Assembly (NCBI RefSeq): GCF_038502225.1
Contig: NC_091303.1
Coordinates: forward strand, 26,980,898-27,044,897
Origin: Cherax quadricarinatus
Lineage: Eukaryota > Arthropoda > Malacostraca > Decapoda > Parastacidae
Direction of reading: 5' to 3'
DNA length: 64,000 bases
Part shown: piece by piece, positions 11,646-22,169 of the stretch
Layout of the letters: every line of letters begins with the position of its first letter
Position numbering within the stretch: the stretch's first letter is position 1
Notes under the pieces: generated by a model
The model's input: only the letters and a program-made list of their open reading frames with translations
Database searches by the model: none
What the model was told of the DNA's origin: nothing
Position numbers and translations under genes: made by a program

Positions 11646-12245
11646 GATTGTTTGTTTGTTTTTGTAAACAAGTTTTGTAAACAATATATTGATAATTATG
11701 TTTGTGTGTTTATTGTGTTGTATACAACGAGTGTATATATATACATTGCACCTTACTTTGGTCTCATAGGCCACATAAGTTATGTGAAAAAATAAAATAG
11801 TGAAAAAAACAAAAAACCTTCAATTACAAGTAAACTAAAGTTTACCGGGTGAGCGGCAGTCGCCGCTGTTGCCATACGCGGCTCATTTTCTGCAAACTTC
11901 ACGGCTCTATATCTCGGTAAGTACCGATGGCAAAAATTTTTTTTTGGACTAAAACACTCAGAAAAATAATCTTAACATTTTCATAAGAAAAAATAATTTT
12001 TTTTTTTTTGAATATTTGGCGACATAGAATGACAGTTTCAGAGAGGGGCCTGAAACAGTCAAAGGGTTAAAAAAACATCTCGTCCCCCTAACACACCCCA
12101 TCATCAGCTAACCAAATGAAAACCATCCAATTCTCTTTTGCGCATCATGAACACATCCAAAACAATATAGACTTACTCTCGTTATCTGTAATTCTCCCAT
12201 AATTTACACCTACATTCCCCAGATGACTGTAAAACATAAAATTCC

Positions 12246-13790
12246 TATTACAGCAAAACACCGGGTTTCGGCCGTAATCCGTTCCAGGAGCTAGGCCTAA
12301 ACTTGAAACGGCCGAAAGGCGAAGCAATATTTCCCATAAGAAATAATGTAAATAAAATTAATCCGTTCCAGACCCACAAAAATATTCACAAAAAATACAT
12401 TTTTTAACCCTTTCAGGGTCCGTCCCGTAGATCTACGGCTTTACGTTCAGGGTCCAAACCGTAGATCTACGCCATGAGCTCAGCTCACTCTGATAAACTG
12501 TGAGTGGTACATTTGGGCCTAGATATGAGAGAATACATCTATGTGGTATGTGTGCACCACATAAAACAGATCCTGCAGCACACTGTGCATAATGAGAGAA
12601 AAAAATGAAATCATGATTTTTCGATTAAAACAGCAACTTTGCAGTGTCTTTTCGTATGTTTTTTATAGTTGTATTTGCGATTTCTTGGTCTCATTTGATA
12701 GAATGGAAGACATATTACAGAAATAGAGATGATTTTGATTGGTTTTAGCATTGGAAATGGCTTGAAACTGAGCTCAAAGTAGCGGAAATGTTAAATTTTT
12801 GCCGATATTCAAGAGTAAACAAACGACCTCACACGTCTAATACACATCAGCTGGTGGGTCTAATATACATTCACAAATATGGTGATGATATTTATACAAT
12901 TATTACAGTATTGCATAACAGTAAATCTTCTATTTTTTGGTGTGAATAAAAATTCATTATGTGAATAAAAAATCAAAATGGAATTTATTTGTAAAGCCTC
13001 AAAACATAACTAATGAACAGAGGAAATGTTAGTTTAGTGCCAGGAATGCCTACATTGTTTATTCTGGACCCTATTTTGAAATTGGAATATTTTGAACTTT
13101 GTGTTAAATTGGCCAAATTAACAATTTCCGATCACTTTATTTTGTAGTTGAAACAGTTGACTTGGCGATTTCTTGTGCTCAATCGATAGAATAGAAGTAA
13201 TACTAGTGAAATAGCTAAGAATTTGGTTGATTGGAATAATGTAATTGGCCTAAAATGGGAGTCAAAGTCGGCAAAATCGCCGATTCGTAAATATCGCTGA
13301 CACATCAAAATTCGCGAGAGCATAATTTCGTCAATTTTCCACCAATTTTCGTACTTTTTGTTTTATTACCTTCACAAAAAGATTCTCTACGATTTCATAA
13401 GAAAAAATAACAAATTTTTTTTTGAAAATATCTTGGACACTGGTGCGTGACTCCAGATTTGGGCCTTGGACCCTGAAAGGGTTAAAGAATAACTATAGTT
13501 TTACATACACCACAACACAGATAAATACATGTACTAGTATACAATATATAAATTAAAATTTAAATAAACATTTAAAATAATATTTACTTACCTTTATTGA
13601 AGAGACTTGCTGGCATCTTCCAGATGCCAGCACAGAACAAAAAGGTTAGCTTGTCTTTCATAGGCTTGTGTCCTGGCAGGGATTTTCCCTCCTGAGTAAT
13701 GTAGGTCCTCCTTGGCATTTTCTTCCAAAACAGGCCTGCTTTATCACAAATCAACACTTGTCGGGTTTGATTTTTTTCAGTCTCTACAAA
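12246..13790 (-). mobile_element. Tigger relic (minus strand) interrupted by a MITE
   Basis: The 3' terminal part (12246-12403) matches the Tigger end at 60900-61037 in reverse complement. The transposase middle (13620-13790) reads KAGLFWKKMP, YITQEGK and GHKPMKDKLTF on the minus strand; the first catalytic Asp is preserved (CDKAG). AATAAAGGTAAGT occurs in reverse at 13586-13598. Upstream, on the minus strand, the coding region runs into GGCT repeats at 13793. No 5' end is visible. Confidence 0.7.
12404..13485. mobile_element. piggyBac-type MITE D, GTAGATCTAC subfamily, copy 1
   Basis: TTAA at 12404-12407 and 13482-13485; ends CCCTTTCAGGGTCC and GGACCCTGAAAGGG. Palindromes GTAGATCTAC lie at 12427-12436 and 12461-12470. 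Very similar to the copy at 48324-49406. Its target is a Tigger relic whose uninterrupted relative near 60873 still shows the single TTAA. Confidence 0.9.
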
Positions 13791-13792
13791 CC

Positions 13793-13799
13793 TACCTAC

Positions 13800-13892
<93 letters not shown>

Positions 13893-14716
13893 CGGCTGGC
13901 TTTCCGGCCGGCTGGCTTTCCGGCCGGCTGGCTTTCCGGCCGGCTGGCTTTTCGGCCGGCTGGCTTTCCGGCCGGCTGGCTTTCCGGCCGGCTGGCTTTC
14001 TGGCCGGCCGGCTGGCTTTCTGGCCGGCCGGCTGGCTTTCTGGCCGGCCGGCTGGCTTTCTGGCCGGCCGGCTGGCTTTCTGTCTGGCCGGCTGGCTTTC
14101 TGGCCGGCCGGCTGGCTTTCTGTCCGGCCGGCTGGCTTTCTGGCTGGCCGGCTGGCTTTCTGGCTGGCCGGCTGACTTTCTGGCTGGCCGGCTGGCTTTC
14201 TGGCTGGCCGGCTGGCTTTCAGGCTGGCCGGCTGACTTTCTGGCTGGCCGGCTGGCTTTCTGGCTGGCCGGCTGGCTTTCTGGCTGGCCGGCTGGCTTTC
14301 TGGCTGGCTGGCTGGCTTTCTGGCTGGCCAGCTGGCTTTCTGGCTGGCTGGATGGCTTTCTGGCTGGCTGGATGGCTTTCTGGCTGGCTGGCTTTCTGGC
14401 TGGCTGGCTGGCTTTCTGGCTGGCTGGCTTTCTGGCTTTCTGGCTGGCTGGCTTTCTGGCTGGCTGGCTGGCTGGCTGTCTGTCTGGCTGGCTGGCTTTC
14501 TGGCTGGCTTTCTGGCTGGCTTTCTCACTGGCTGGCTGGTTGCCTGGCTTTCTGGCTGGCTGGCTGGCTGGCTTTCTGGCTGGCTTTCTGGCTGGCTTTC
14601 TGGCTGGCTGGCTGGCTGGCTTTCTGGCTGGCTGGCTTTCTGGCTGGCTGGCTTTCTGGCTGGCTGGCTTTCTGGCTGGCTGGCTTTCTGGCTGGCTGGC
14701 TTTCGGGCTGGCTGGC
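13793..14716. repeat. GGCT-rich tandem array
   Basis: About 920 bp of GGCTGGCT with TTTC and CCGG interruptions at a higher-order spacing of about 20-24 bp. It begins at the broken edge of the Tigger transposase fragment. The reading frames of 320-540 residues rich in Ala/Gly/Trp or Ser/Gln/Pro are repeat translations. Confidence 0.95.
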
Positions 14717-14750
14717 AAAACATGGGACAAAATTTGGCCAAAAAAAGCAG

Positions 14751-14764
14751 CCAAATCCCATTAC

Positions 14765-14815
<51 letters not shown>

Positions 14816-14854
14816 TACTGCTGCTGCTGCTGATGATGAAGTAATGGGATTTGG
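14751..14854. repeat. Perfect-arm inverted repeat with CAT/CAG interior
   Basis: The left arm from 14751 (CCAAATCCCATTACTTCATC) is the reverse complement of the right arm ending at 14854. The stem continues partly through CAT/GAT and CAG/CTG repeats. It could fold into a long hairpin or cruciform. Confidence 0.9.
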
Positions 14855-14885
14855 CGGCGGCAGCTGTGGCTGCTGCTGCTGCTCA

Positions 14886-15234
14886 TTTTCCTCCTCCTCC
14901 TCCACCTCCTCATTCTCCTCCTCCTCCTCCTCATTCTCCTCCTCCTCTTTCTCTTCCACCTCCTCATTCTCCTCCTCCTCCTCCTCCTCATTCTCCTCCT
15001 CCTTCTCATTCTCCTCCTCCTCCTCATTCTCCTTCTCCTTCTCCTTCTCCTCCTCCTTCTCCTCCTCCTCCTCCTTCTCCTCCTTCTCCTCCTCCTCCTT
15101 CTCCTTCTCCTCCTCCTCCTTCTCCTCCTCCTCCTCCTCCTCCTCCTCCTCCTTCTCCTCCTCCTCCTCCTCATTCTCCTCCTTCTCCTTCTCATTCTCC
15201 TCCTCCTCCTCATTCTCCTCCTCCTCCTCATTAC
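14886..15234. repeat. TCC/TTC pyrimidine tract
   Basis: A 350-bp polypyrimidine run with scattered CAT breaks. It abuts the 3' tail of the CR1 element. Poly-Ser, poly-Pro and poly-Glu frames are artefacts. Confidence 0.95.
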
Positions 15235-15381
15235 ATAAGAACATAAGAAAGGAGGAACGCTGCAGGAGGCCTGCTGGCCCATACTAGGCAGGTCCTTTAC
15301 AATTCATCCCACTAACAAAACATTTGCCCAACCCAATTTTCAATGCCACCCAAGAAATAAGCTCTGATGTGAAAGTCCCAC

Positions 15382-18209
15382 TCAAATCCAACCCCTCCCA
15401 CTCATGTACTTATCCAACCTAGATTTGAAACTACCCAAAGTCCCAGCCTCAATAACCCAACTAGGTAGACTGTTCCACTCATCAACTACCCTATTTCCAA
15501 ACCAATACTTTCCTATGTCCTTTCTAAATCTAAACTTATCTAATTTAAATCCATTACTGCGGGTTCTCTCTTGGAGAGACATCCTCAAGACCTTATTAAT
15601 ATCCCCTTTATTAATACCTATCTTCCACTTACACACTTCGATCAGGTCTCCCCTCATTCTTCGTCTAACAAGTGAATGTAACTTAAGAGTCTTCAATCTT
15701 TCTTCATAAGGAAGATTTCTAATGCTATGTATTAATTTAGTCATCCTACGCTGAATGTTTTCTAACGAATTTATGTCCATTTTGTAATATGGAGACCAGA
15801 ACTGAGCTGCATAATCTAGGTGAGGCCTTACTAATGATGTATAAAGCTGCAGTATGACCTCTGGACTTCTGTTGCTTACACTTCTTGATATAAATCCCAG
15901 TAATCTATTTGCCTTATTACGTACGCTTAGGCATTGCTGTCTTGGTTTAAGGTTGCTGCTCACCATAACCCCCAAGTCCTTTTTGCAATCTGTATGGCTA
16001 AGTTCTACATCATTTAACTTATAAGTACTAGGGTTATGGGCACTCCCAAGTTTCAGAACCTTGCATTTATCTACATTGAACTGCATCTGCCACTTTTCTG
16101 ACCAAGAATAGAGTTTGTTTAAATCCTCCTGAAGTTCCATAACATCTACGTTTGAATCAATTATCCTACCTATCTTTGTGTCATCGGCGAATTTGCTCAT
16201 ATCACTAGTAATTCCCTCATCAAGATCAATGATATATATTATAAACAACAACGGGCCCAAGACTGATCCCTGTGGAACGCCACTTGTTACAGATCCCCAC
16301 TCGGATTTAACCCCATTTATGGACACTGCTTCCTGTCAGTGAGCCATGACTCGATCCACGAGAGCACTTTTCCCCCAATGCCATGAACTGCCACTTTCTT
16401 TAACAGTCTATGGTGCAGAACTCTATCAAAAGCCTTACTAAAATCTAAGTAAATAATATCAAATTCTTTATTGTGGTCAACAGCCTCAAAAGCTTTACTG
16501 AAGAAAGTTAATAAATTAGTCAGACAAGACCGGCCTCTTGTGAATCCATGCTGAGTATCATTAATCAAGCTATGCTTATCGAGATGGCTTCTTATAATCT
16601 CAGCTATAATTGACTCTAGTAATTTGCCTACAATTGAGGTCAGGCTTATTGGGCGGTAATTTGACGGTAACGACTTGTCCCCTGTTTTAAAAATAGGAAT
16701 TACATTAGCCATCTTCCACATATCAGACACTACACCTGTTTGAAGAGATAAATTAAAAATATTAGTTAATGGTTCACAGAGTTCCATTTTGCATTCCTTA
16801 AGAACCCTTGAAAAAACCTCATCAGGACCCGGCGACTTATTTTGCTTCAGTCTGTCTATCTGCTTCACAACCATCTCACTAGTGACTGTGATGTTACATA
16901 ATTTATCTTCTTCTAGCCCACTGTAAAAATTAATTACTGGAATATTGTTAGTGTCTTCCTGTGTAAAAACTGAGAGAAAATAATTATTTAAAATCAAGCA
17001 CATTTCATTCTCTTTGTCAGTAAGGTGCCCATAGTTATTTTTAAGGGGACCTATCTTATCTCTAACTTTTGTTCTATAGACCTGGAAAAAACTTTTTGGG
17101 TTAGTTTTAGAATCCCTAGCAACTTTAATTTCATAGTCCCTTTTAGCTTTTCTTATCCCCTTTTTAATGTCCCTCTTAATGTCAATATACTGAGTCATAA
17201 GATGACCCTCACCTCTTTTGATACGCCTATAAATTCCTTTCTTATGCCCTAGTAGATATTTGAGCCTATTATTCATCCATTTTGGGTCATTTCTATTTGA
17301 TCTAATTTCCTTATATGGGATAAACGCTCTTTGAGCAGCATGTATAGTGTTCAGAAAACTGTCATATTGATAGCTCTCTTCGTTACCCCAGTCAACAGAT
17401 AAGTGTTCTCTAAGCCCATCGTAATCTGATAAGCAAAAATCTGGGACTGTTACTGAGTTATCGCTACTATCGTACTTCCATTCAATGCTAAATGTAATTG
17501 ATTTGTGGTCGCTAGCACCCAGTTCCTCTGAAATTTCTAAATTATTAACAAGGGATTCATTGTTTGCCATAACTAAGTCAAGCAGGTTATTTCCCCTTGT
17601 AGGTTCTGTCACAAACTGCTTCAAAAAACAATCCTGAAATACTTCTAAGAAGTCATATGATTCTAAATTCCCAGTCAAGAAATTCCAATCAACATGACTA
17701 AAGTTAAAGTCTCCTAGAATTACTACATTATCGTGCCTTGTGGCCTTAACAATTTCCTCCCATAGTAGTTTCCCTTGGTCCCTATCTAAGTTTGGGGGAC
17801 GGTATATCACTCCTAAAATCAGTTTTTCATGCCCCTCTGAAAATTCTATCCAAACAGACTCTGTATGTGTTACTTCAGACTTAATACCCGTTTTTATGCA
17901 ACAGTTCAAGCGATCTCGGACATACAATGCCACCCCACCCCCCTTCCCAATACTTCTATCTTCTTGGAACAATTTAAAACCCTGAATATGACATTCCACA
18001 GGCATGTCCCGACTTTTTGAATTAAACCACGTCTCAGTTAAGGCAAATACATCAATGTTACCTGCACTAGCAACTAATCTCAACTCGTCCATCTTATTCC
18101 TAGCACTACGGCAATTAGCATAATAAACAATGAAAGACTCTCCTTTCTCTTTACCCTTCCTGCTCATTTCTGTTTTTCTACTAAACCTATTACTGTCCTT
18201 ATCACCCAT
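15382..18209 (-). pseudogene. CR1 ORF2: endonuclease-reverse transcriptase
   Basis: One protein of about 940 residues, close to the usual CR1 ORF2 length, split by a single frameshift near 16320 at WLTDRKQ. N-terminal EEP endonuclease: YYANCRSARNKMDELR, ALTETWF, GGVALYVRD, GVIYRPPN, GDFNFSHVDW and GASDHKSI. RT: QNKSPGPDEV, NYRPISLTSIVGK, HGFTRGRSCLTNL, IIYLDFSKAFDRV (motif A), GVPQGSVLGPLLF (motif B), SKFADDTKIG (motif C). The C-terminus ends at MSGRGWI. Motif A and C aspartates are preserved. One indel is the only obvious lesion, so the copy is recent. Confidence 0.9.
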
Positions 18210-18709
18210 GGTCCCTGGCTTTTCAATATCTACCTAGTTCTTATTATTACTAGTTCCCCTAGAACTCGTAATACAGTGGACCCCCGCATACCGTTGGCAT
18301 CACATACCGTTTATTCCGCATACCGCTCACTTTAATCGCAAAAATTTTGCCTCGCATACCGCTCAAAAACCCGCTCACCGCTGTTCGTCCGAGACGCGTC
18401 CAATGTGCGCCTTAGCCAGCCTCACATGTTCCGCCGGTAACATTGTTTACCAGCCAGCCTCCGCGGTAGCATCCAAGCATACAATCGTAACATTTCGTAT
18501 TACAGTGTTTTTGGTGATTTTATCTGGAAAATAAGTGACCATGAGCCCCAAGAAAGCTTCTAGTGCCAACCCTACAGCAATAAGGGTGAGAATTACTATA
18601 GAGATGAAGAAAAAGATCATTGATAAGTATGAAAGTGGAGTGCGTGTCTCCGAGCTGGCCAGGTTGTATAATGAACCCCAATCAACCATCGCTACTATTG
18701 GTGGTACAG

Positions 18710-19066
18710 CTGCTGCTGCTGCTGCTGCTGCTGCACTGTCAGCTGCTGCTGCTGCTGCACTGTCAGCTGCTGCTGCTGCTGCACTGTCAGCTGCTGCTGC
18801 TGCTGCTGCACTGTCAGCTGCTGCTGCTGCTGCTGTAGCATCGTCTGCTGCTGCTGTAGCATCGTCTGCTGCTGCTGCTGCTGCTGTAGCATCGTCTGCT
18901 GCTGCTGTAGCATCGTCTGCTGCTGCTGTAGCATCGTCTGCTGCTGCTGTAGCATCGTCTGCTGCTGCTGTAGCATCGTCTGCTGCTGCTGTAGCATCGT
19001 CTGCTGCTGCTGCTGCTGTAGCATCATCTGCTGCTGCTGTAGCATCGTCTGCTGCTGCTGTAGCAC
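18710..19066. repeat. CTG/GCTGCTGTAGCATCGT array
   Basis: Two unit types: about 27 bp with GCACTGTCAGCTGCTGCTG, then 21 bp with GTAGCATCGTCTGCTGCTGCT. It replaces the part of the transposase gene between the helix-turn-helix and LLVW. The poly-Ala, poly-Leu and poly-Gln frames are artefacts. Confidence 0.93.
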
Positions 19067-19095
19067 TGTTGTTGGTGTGGCTTATTGAGAATATA

Positions 19096-19250
19096 CCAAG
19101 AAACAATTAACCCCAGAGGATTTGCCACCCAGGATAACCCAAAAAAGTCAGTGTCATCGAAGACTGTCAAACTTATTTCCATTGGGGTCCTTAATCTTGT
19201 CTCCCAGGATGCAACCCACACCAGTCGACTAACACCCAGGTGAACAGGGA
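19096..19250 (-). mobile_element. tRNA-SINE body fragment inside Tigger
   Basis: Same SINE segment and same Tigger junctions as 5945-6060 (AACAATTAACCC on one side, GGTGAACAGG then AAAAATGCC on the other). This copy is slightly longer internally: it keeps CATCGA...ACTGTC and TTATTTCCATTGG, which the other lost. Confidence 0.82.
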
Positions 19251-19790
19251 AAAATGCCTAGAACTAGTGCTCATATTGGTGAATTTAAAGCCAGCAAAGG
19301 TTGGTTTGAGAGACTTAAGAATCGTAGTGACATACACAGTGTGATAAGGCCTGTTCTGGAAGAAAATGCCAAACAGGACGTAGAGTACTCAGGAGGAAAA
19401 GGCACTCCCAGGACACAGTGTCTCATCAGTCATTGCTGCATCTTCAATAAAGGTAAGTGTCATTTATTCTTCATTTAGTAGACTAGTACATGCACAATAT
19501 ACATGTATACTGTGCATGTACTACTCTACTATTGTGGATGTATCCTTCTCTTTGTGTGTAGGAAAATGTATATTTCATGTGGTAAAAATTTTTTTTTCAT
19601 ACTTTTGGGTGTCTTGCACGGATTAATTTGATTTCCATTATTTCTTATGGGGAAAATTCATTCGCATACCGATTATTTCGCATACCAATGAGCCCTCTTG
19701 CACGGATTAAAATCGGTATGCGGGGGTCCACTGTATTACTACACTGGGACTTCACTGTTTTCCTGCCAAAACCCATACCACTAACTACTC

Positions 19791-20897
19791 CTAGTTTAAA
19801 GTCCTAACTGCTCCCTCCACTGCAGTTGCCAGTGCTCCCACCCCACACCTAGATAAGTGAACCCCATCCCTGGCATACATGTCATTTCTGCCATAGAAGA
19901 GGTCCCAGTTGTCAATGAATGTTACCGCATTTTCCTTACAGTATTTGTCCAGCCTGCAATAGACACCAATTGCCCTGGACAACCATTCATTTCCAACTCC
20001 CCTCCTTGGCAGAATACCACATATGAGAGGGTTCCCACCCTTACTCCTAATTATTTCTATTGCTGACCTATACCTGCTAATCAGGTCTTCACTCCTACAT
20101 CTGCCAACATCGTTGCCTCCAGCACTGAGACAGATAATAGGATTACTCCCATTACCTCTCATGATGACCCGGTGGTCTGGTGGCTAAAGCTCCCGCTTCA
20201 CACACAGAGGCCCGGGTTCGATTCCCGGCGGGTGGAAACATTTGACACGTTTCCTTACACCTGTTGTCCTGTTCACCTAGCAGCAAATAGGTACCTGGGT
20301 GTTAGTCGACTGGTGTGGGTCGCATCCTGGGGGACAAGATTAAGGACCCCAATGGAAATAAGTTAGACAGTCCTCGATGACGCACTGACTTTCTTGGGTT
20401 ATCCTGGGTGGCTAACCCTCCGGGGTTAAAAATCCGAACGAAATCTTATCTTATCTCTTATGTCATCCAGACGGCTAACAATATCCTCCATCCCAGCCCA
20501 AGGAAAGCAAACTCTGTGTCTCCTACTCCTGTCCTTCAAGCAGAACGCCCTATCCATATACCTTACTTGGCTATCCCCAACAACAACAATATTCGTACCT
20601 ACCTTGGTGTCGTTCGTCGTGACGTTCCCAGTAGTTGACTCACATTCGTCGGGTAGCACTGAGAATGTATTAGATGTTTTCACAACAGTTTCCATGGCAG
20701 TCTCTTTCATCATTTCTACCTTTCCATTCGTCTTCTTGATCGTCAACTTCTTTCCCTGCTGTCCAGCCACTGACCAGTTTCCCTTCTTGACCTGAGGACT
20801 CAAAACAGGAGGACTACTACGAATCTTTTTGTTTTCCTCGGTCAGTCGCCGAATTTCCATATTCGCCATCCTCAATTCTTCCTTAAGCTGTTGGTAA
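19791..20897 (-). pseudogene. CR1 ORF1 with SGNH/esterase-like domain, split by a SINE
   Basis: The N-terminal part (20897-20460) starts with a predicted coiled coil (EEEKLYQQLKEELRMANMEI), a basic Ser/Lys-rich linker and then GDSQVRYMD, the block I Ser of SGNH hydrolases. After the SINE, the second part (20162-19791) continues MRGNGSNPIICLSAGGNDVG (block III GxND) and ends with DGVHLS (block V DxxH) and a C-terminus at VRTLN. Esterase-like ORF1 proteins are known in CR1-clade LINEs and are thought to act in RNP or membrane handling. All three motif blocks survive, but the SINE breaks the frame. Confidence 0.82.
20165..20459 (+). mobile_element. Full tRNA-derived SINE
   Basis: The tRNA-like head has an A-box region at 20175-20190 and a perfect B-box GGTTCGATTCC at 20215-20225; the anticodon position reads CAC (Val-like, tentative). 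The body contains GACCCCAATGGAAATAAG and GGGTTATCCTGGGTGGC, and the tail has TTATC repeats. It is inserted in CR1 ORF1; CTCATG and CTTATG at the two junctions suggest a short imperfect target duplication. Transcription would be by RNA polymerase III from the internal promoter. Confidence 0.88.
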
Positions 20898-21016
20898 AGT
20901 TTCTCCTCCTCCTTCTCCTCCTCCTCCTCCTTCTCCTCCTCCTCCTCCTCCTCCTTCTCCTCCTCCTCCTCCTCCTCCTCCTCCTCCTCCTTCTCCTCCT
21001 CCTTCTCCTCCTCCTC

Positions 21017-21047
<31 letters not shown>

Positions 21048-21414
21048 TTCCTCCTCTTCTTCCTCCTCTTCCTCCTCTTCTTCCTCCTCCTCTTCCTCCT
21101 CCTTCTTCTTCTTCTTCTCCTTCTTCTCCTCCTTCTTCTCCTCCTCCTTCTCCTCCTTCTTCTCCTCCTTCTTCTCCTCCTTCTTCTCCTCCTCCTTCTC
21201 CTCCTCCTCCTTCTCCTCCTCCTTCTCCTCCTCCTTCTCCTCCTCCTTCTCCTCCTCCTTCTCCTCCTCCTTCTCCTCCTCCTTCTCCTCCTCCTTCTCC
21301 TCCTTCTTCTCCTCCTTCTTCTCCTCCTTCTTCTCCTTCTTCTTCTCCTTCTTCTCCTTCTTCTTCTTCTTCTCCTTCTCCTTCTTCTTCTCCTTCTCCT
21401 TCTTCTTCTTTACT
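20898..21414. repeat. TCC/TTC tract at the CR1 ORF1 5' side
   Basis: About 515 bp of polypyrimidine with a shift from TCC-rich to TTC-rich. On the minus strand it runs directly and initially in frame into the Glu/Lys coiled coil of CR1 ORF1, so it may have expanded from GAG/GAA codons. Its own long frames are artefacts. Confidence 0.9.
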
Positions 21415-22169
21415 TCCACATATCCAAAACATTGCTGGGACATATAAATACTTTGTATATATTCCAAGACAACAGTAAATGGCCAAGGCAGGTGTAAATG
21501 TCCACCTGTCAGTTTGTTTGTGACAATTTGAGTACAATTTCAATACCTAATACTAGTGTCAGAACAAAGATTGGTTATGAAATTACAAGAACTACGAAAA
21601 ATTTTAATTATCAGAACATAAAAATTATATAAAATATGAAAAATAGAAAAAAAGATATATTGGCAACACTTCTGCAAGGGGCAGTACTCAATGTTGCTGT
21701 CATGTGAGCATCCAGTGCCAACTTCTTGCCCTCATATCTCTGTAAGTGCTAACCTTAATTTTTTTTATCCCATAACGCTTGGAAAAATGTGCTCTTTATT
21801 TTCATTAAACAACGATTTTTTTATTTTTCAAAATATTCGGGGCACTTGGGGTAGTGAACGTATAAAAACGTTTGGACAAGTTACGGGTTAATTAAGTTGA
21901 AAACTAACCACACGATTTTGTTCAGAATGTGCTCAATGGATTTCCATGCCCTAATCTCTTTTTTATTAGTTATTCCTTTTTATGAATATCAATATTAATG
22001 AGATTAGAGAGATATTTAAAGAGAGATGGCATCTGGAACACAAACTGAGTCTACATTCAAAAACCAAATTGATCACGCAGACAATTTTTGTATTATTCGC
22101 TGGACTTTAAGGAAAATAACCCTTACAAATATGGTGTTCAACTAGATTAAGCATATTCAAAAGTATGTA
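21415..22169. other. No gene; possible piggyBac-end relic
   Basis: No convincing coding sequence. Positions 21690-21891 faintly resemble the right half of the piggyBac elements (CATATCTCTGTAAGTGC, a T-rich block, then a TTAA at 21888-21891 preceded by CGGG). The rest, 21892-22169, is AT-rich and unassigned. Confidence 0.4.

Larger units (their letters stand above)
10172..12070 (+). mobile_element. Internally deleted piggyBac with GGA repeats
   Basis: TTAA at 10172-10175 and 12067-12070. The left end has GTATAAATAC at 10195-10204 and its reverse complement GTATTTATAC at 10229-10238. The N-terminus of a piggyBac transposase begins at 10393 (MSSGKKYVIPQQI, then SNTDGSVSEDQF) but breaks at once. 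The catalytic core is replaced by two GGA-rich tracts (10526-10663 and 11221-11645) around a 550-bp segment with GTCT repeats and a SINE-like tail. The normal piggyBac 3' end resumes at about 11650. Confidence 0.85.
8197..12170 (+). pseudogene. LINE A copy 3, three fragments separated by piggyBac-type insertions
   Basis: The fragments are 8197-8438 (RT motifs B and C: GVPQGRVLGSLLF, FADDTTYVIS), 9492-10171 (thumb and C-terminal region) and 12071-12170 (end of coding region and start of the 3' UTR). Aligned to the LINE A copies at 3482-4965 and 46569-49866, each interruption falls at a TTAA or near-TTAA in the uninterrupted copy. The part upstream of motif B is not contiguous; what precedes is another piggyBac end. 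Frameshifts and stops are numerous. Confidence 0.8.
18274..19733 (+). mobile_element. Tigger composite with CTG array and SINE
   Basis: TA duplication (18272-18273 and 19734-19735). The left end is CAGTGGACCCCCGCATACCG and the right end its complement. GCATACCG is repeated several times in the first 110 bp. The transposase N-terminus (18541: MSPKKASSANPTAIRVR, psq/CENP-B-like helix-turn-helix region ESGVRVSELARLY) runs into a CTG array at 18710, then LLVWL, a SINE remnant, KKMPRTSAHIGEFKASKGW and GIHSV/DIHSV-type text. The core is deleted. AATAAAGGTAAGTGT lies at 19446. It is inserted between the two ORFs of the CR1. Confidence 0.88.
15236..20900 (-). mobile_element. Near-full-length CR1 retrotransposon
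   Basis: Minus-strand order: ORF1 (20897-19791), spacer, ORF2 (18209-15382), 3' UTR, then a tail of two TTCTTATG octamers at 15236-15252. An 8-bp tail repeat of this kind is a hallmark of the CR1 clade. The ORF2 signatures (SKFADDTKIG, GVPQGSVLGPLLF) also fit CR1. Insertions: a SINE inside ORF1 (20165-20459) and a Tigger between the ORFs (18274-19733). The 5' side merges into the TCC tract beginning near 20898, so the true 5' end is not resolved. Confidence 0.88.

Noticed and set aside
11004..11774. 256-codon poly-Leu frame, minus strand
   Set aside because: Translation of the GGA/GAA repeat; no start context, homology or non-repeat domain.
13584..15287. Frames of 320-540 residues rich in Ala/Gly/Trp, Lys/Pro/Ser or Arg/Glu
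   Set aside because: They translate the GGCT array and TCC tract in several frames at once; only the short Tigger piece at 13620-13790 is real coding relic.
18447..19110. Poly-Ala and poly-Gln proteins on both strands
   Set aside because: CTG array inside the Tigger composite; only the first 55 or so residues on the plus strand are transposase.
20165..20240. tRNA gene (A and B box present)
   Set aside because: The tRNA-like part continues into a shared 220-bp body and repeat tail, and the anticodon arm pairs poorly; it is the head of a SINE, as at 41887-41815.
20872..21543. Long Glu/Gly/Arg or Leu/Pro frames
   Set aside because: TCC/TTC tract; no independent gene.
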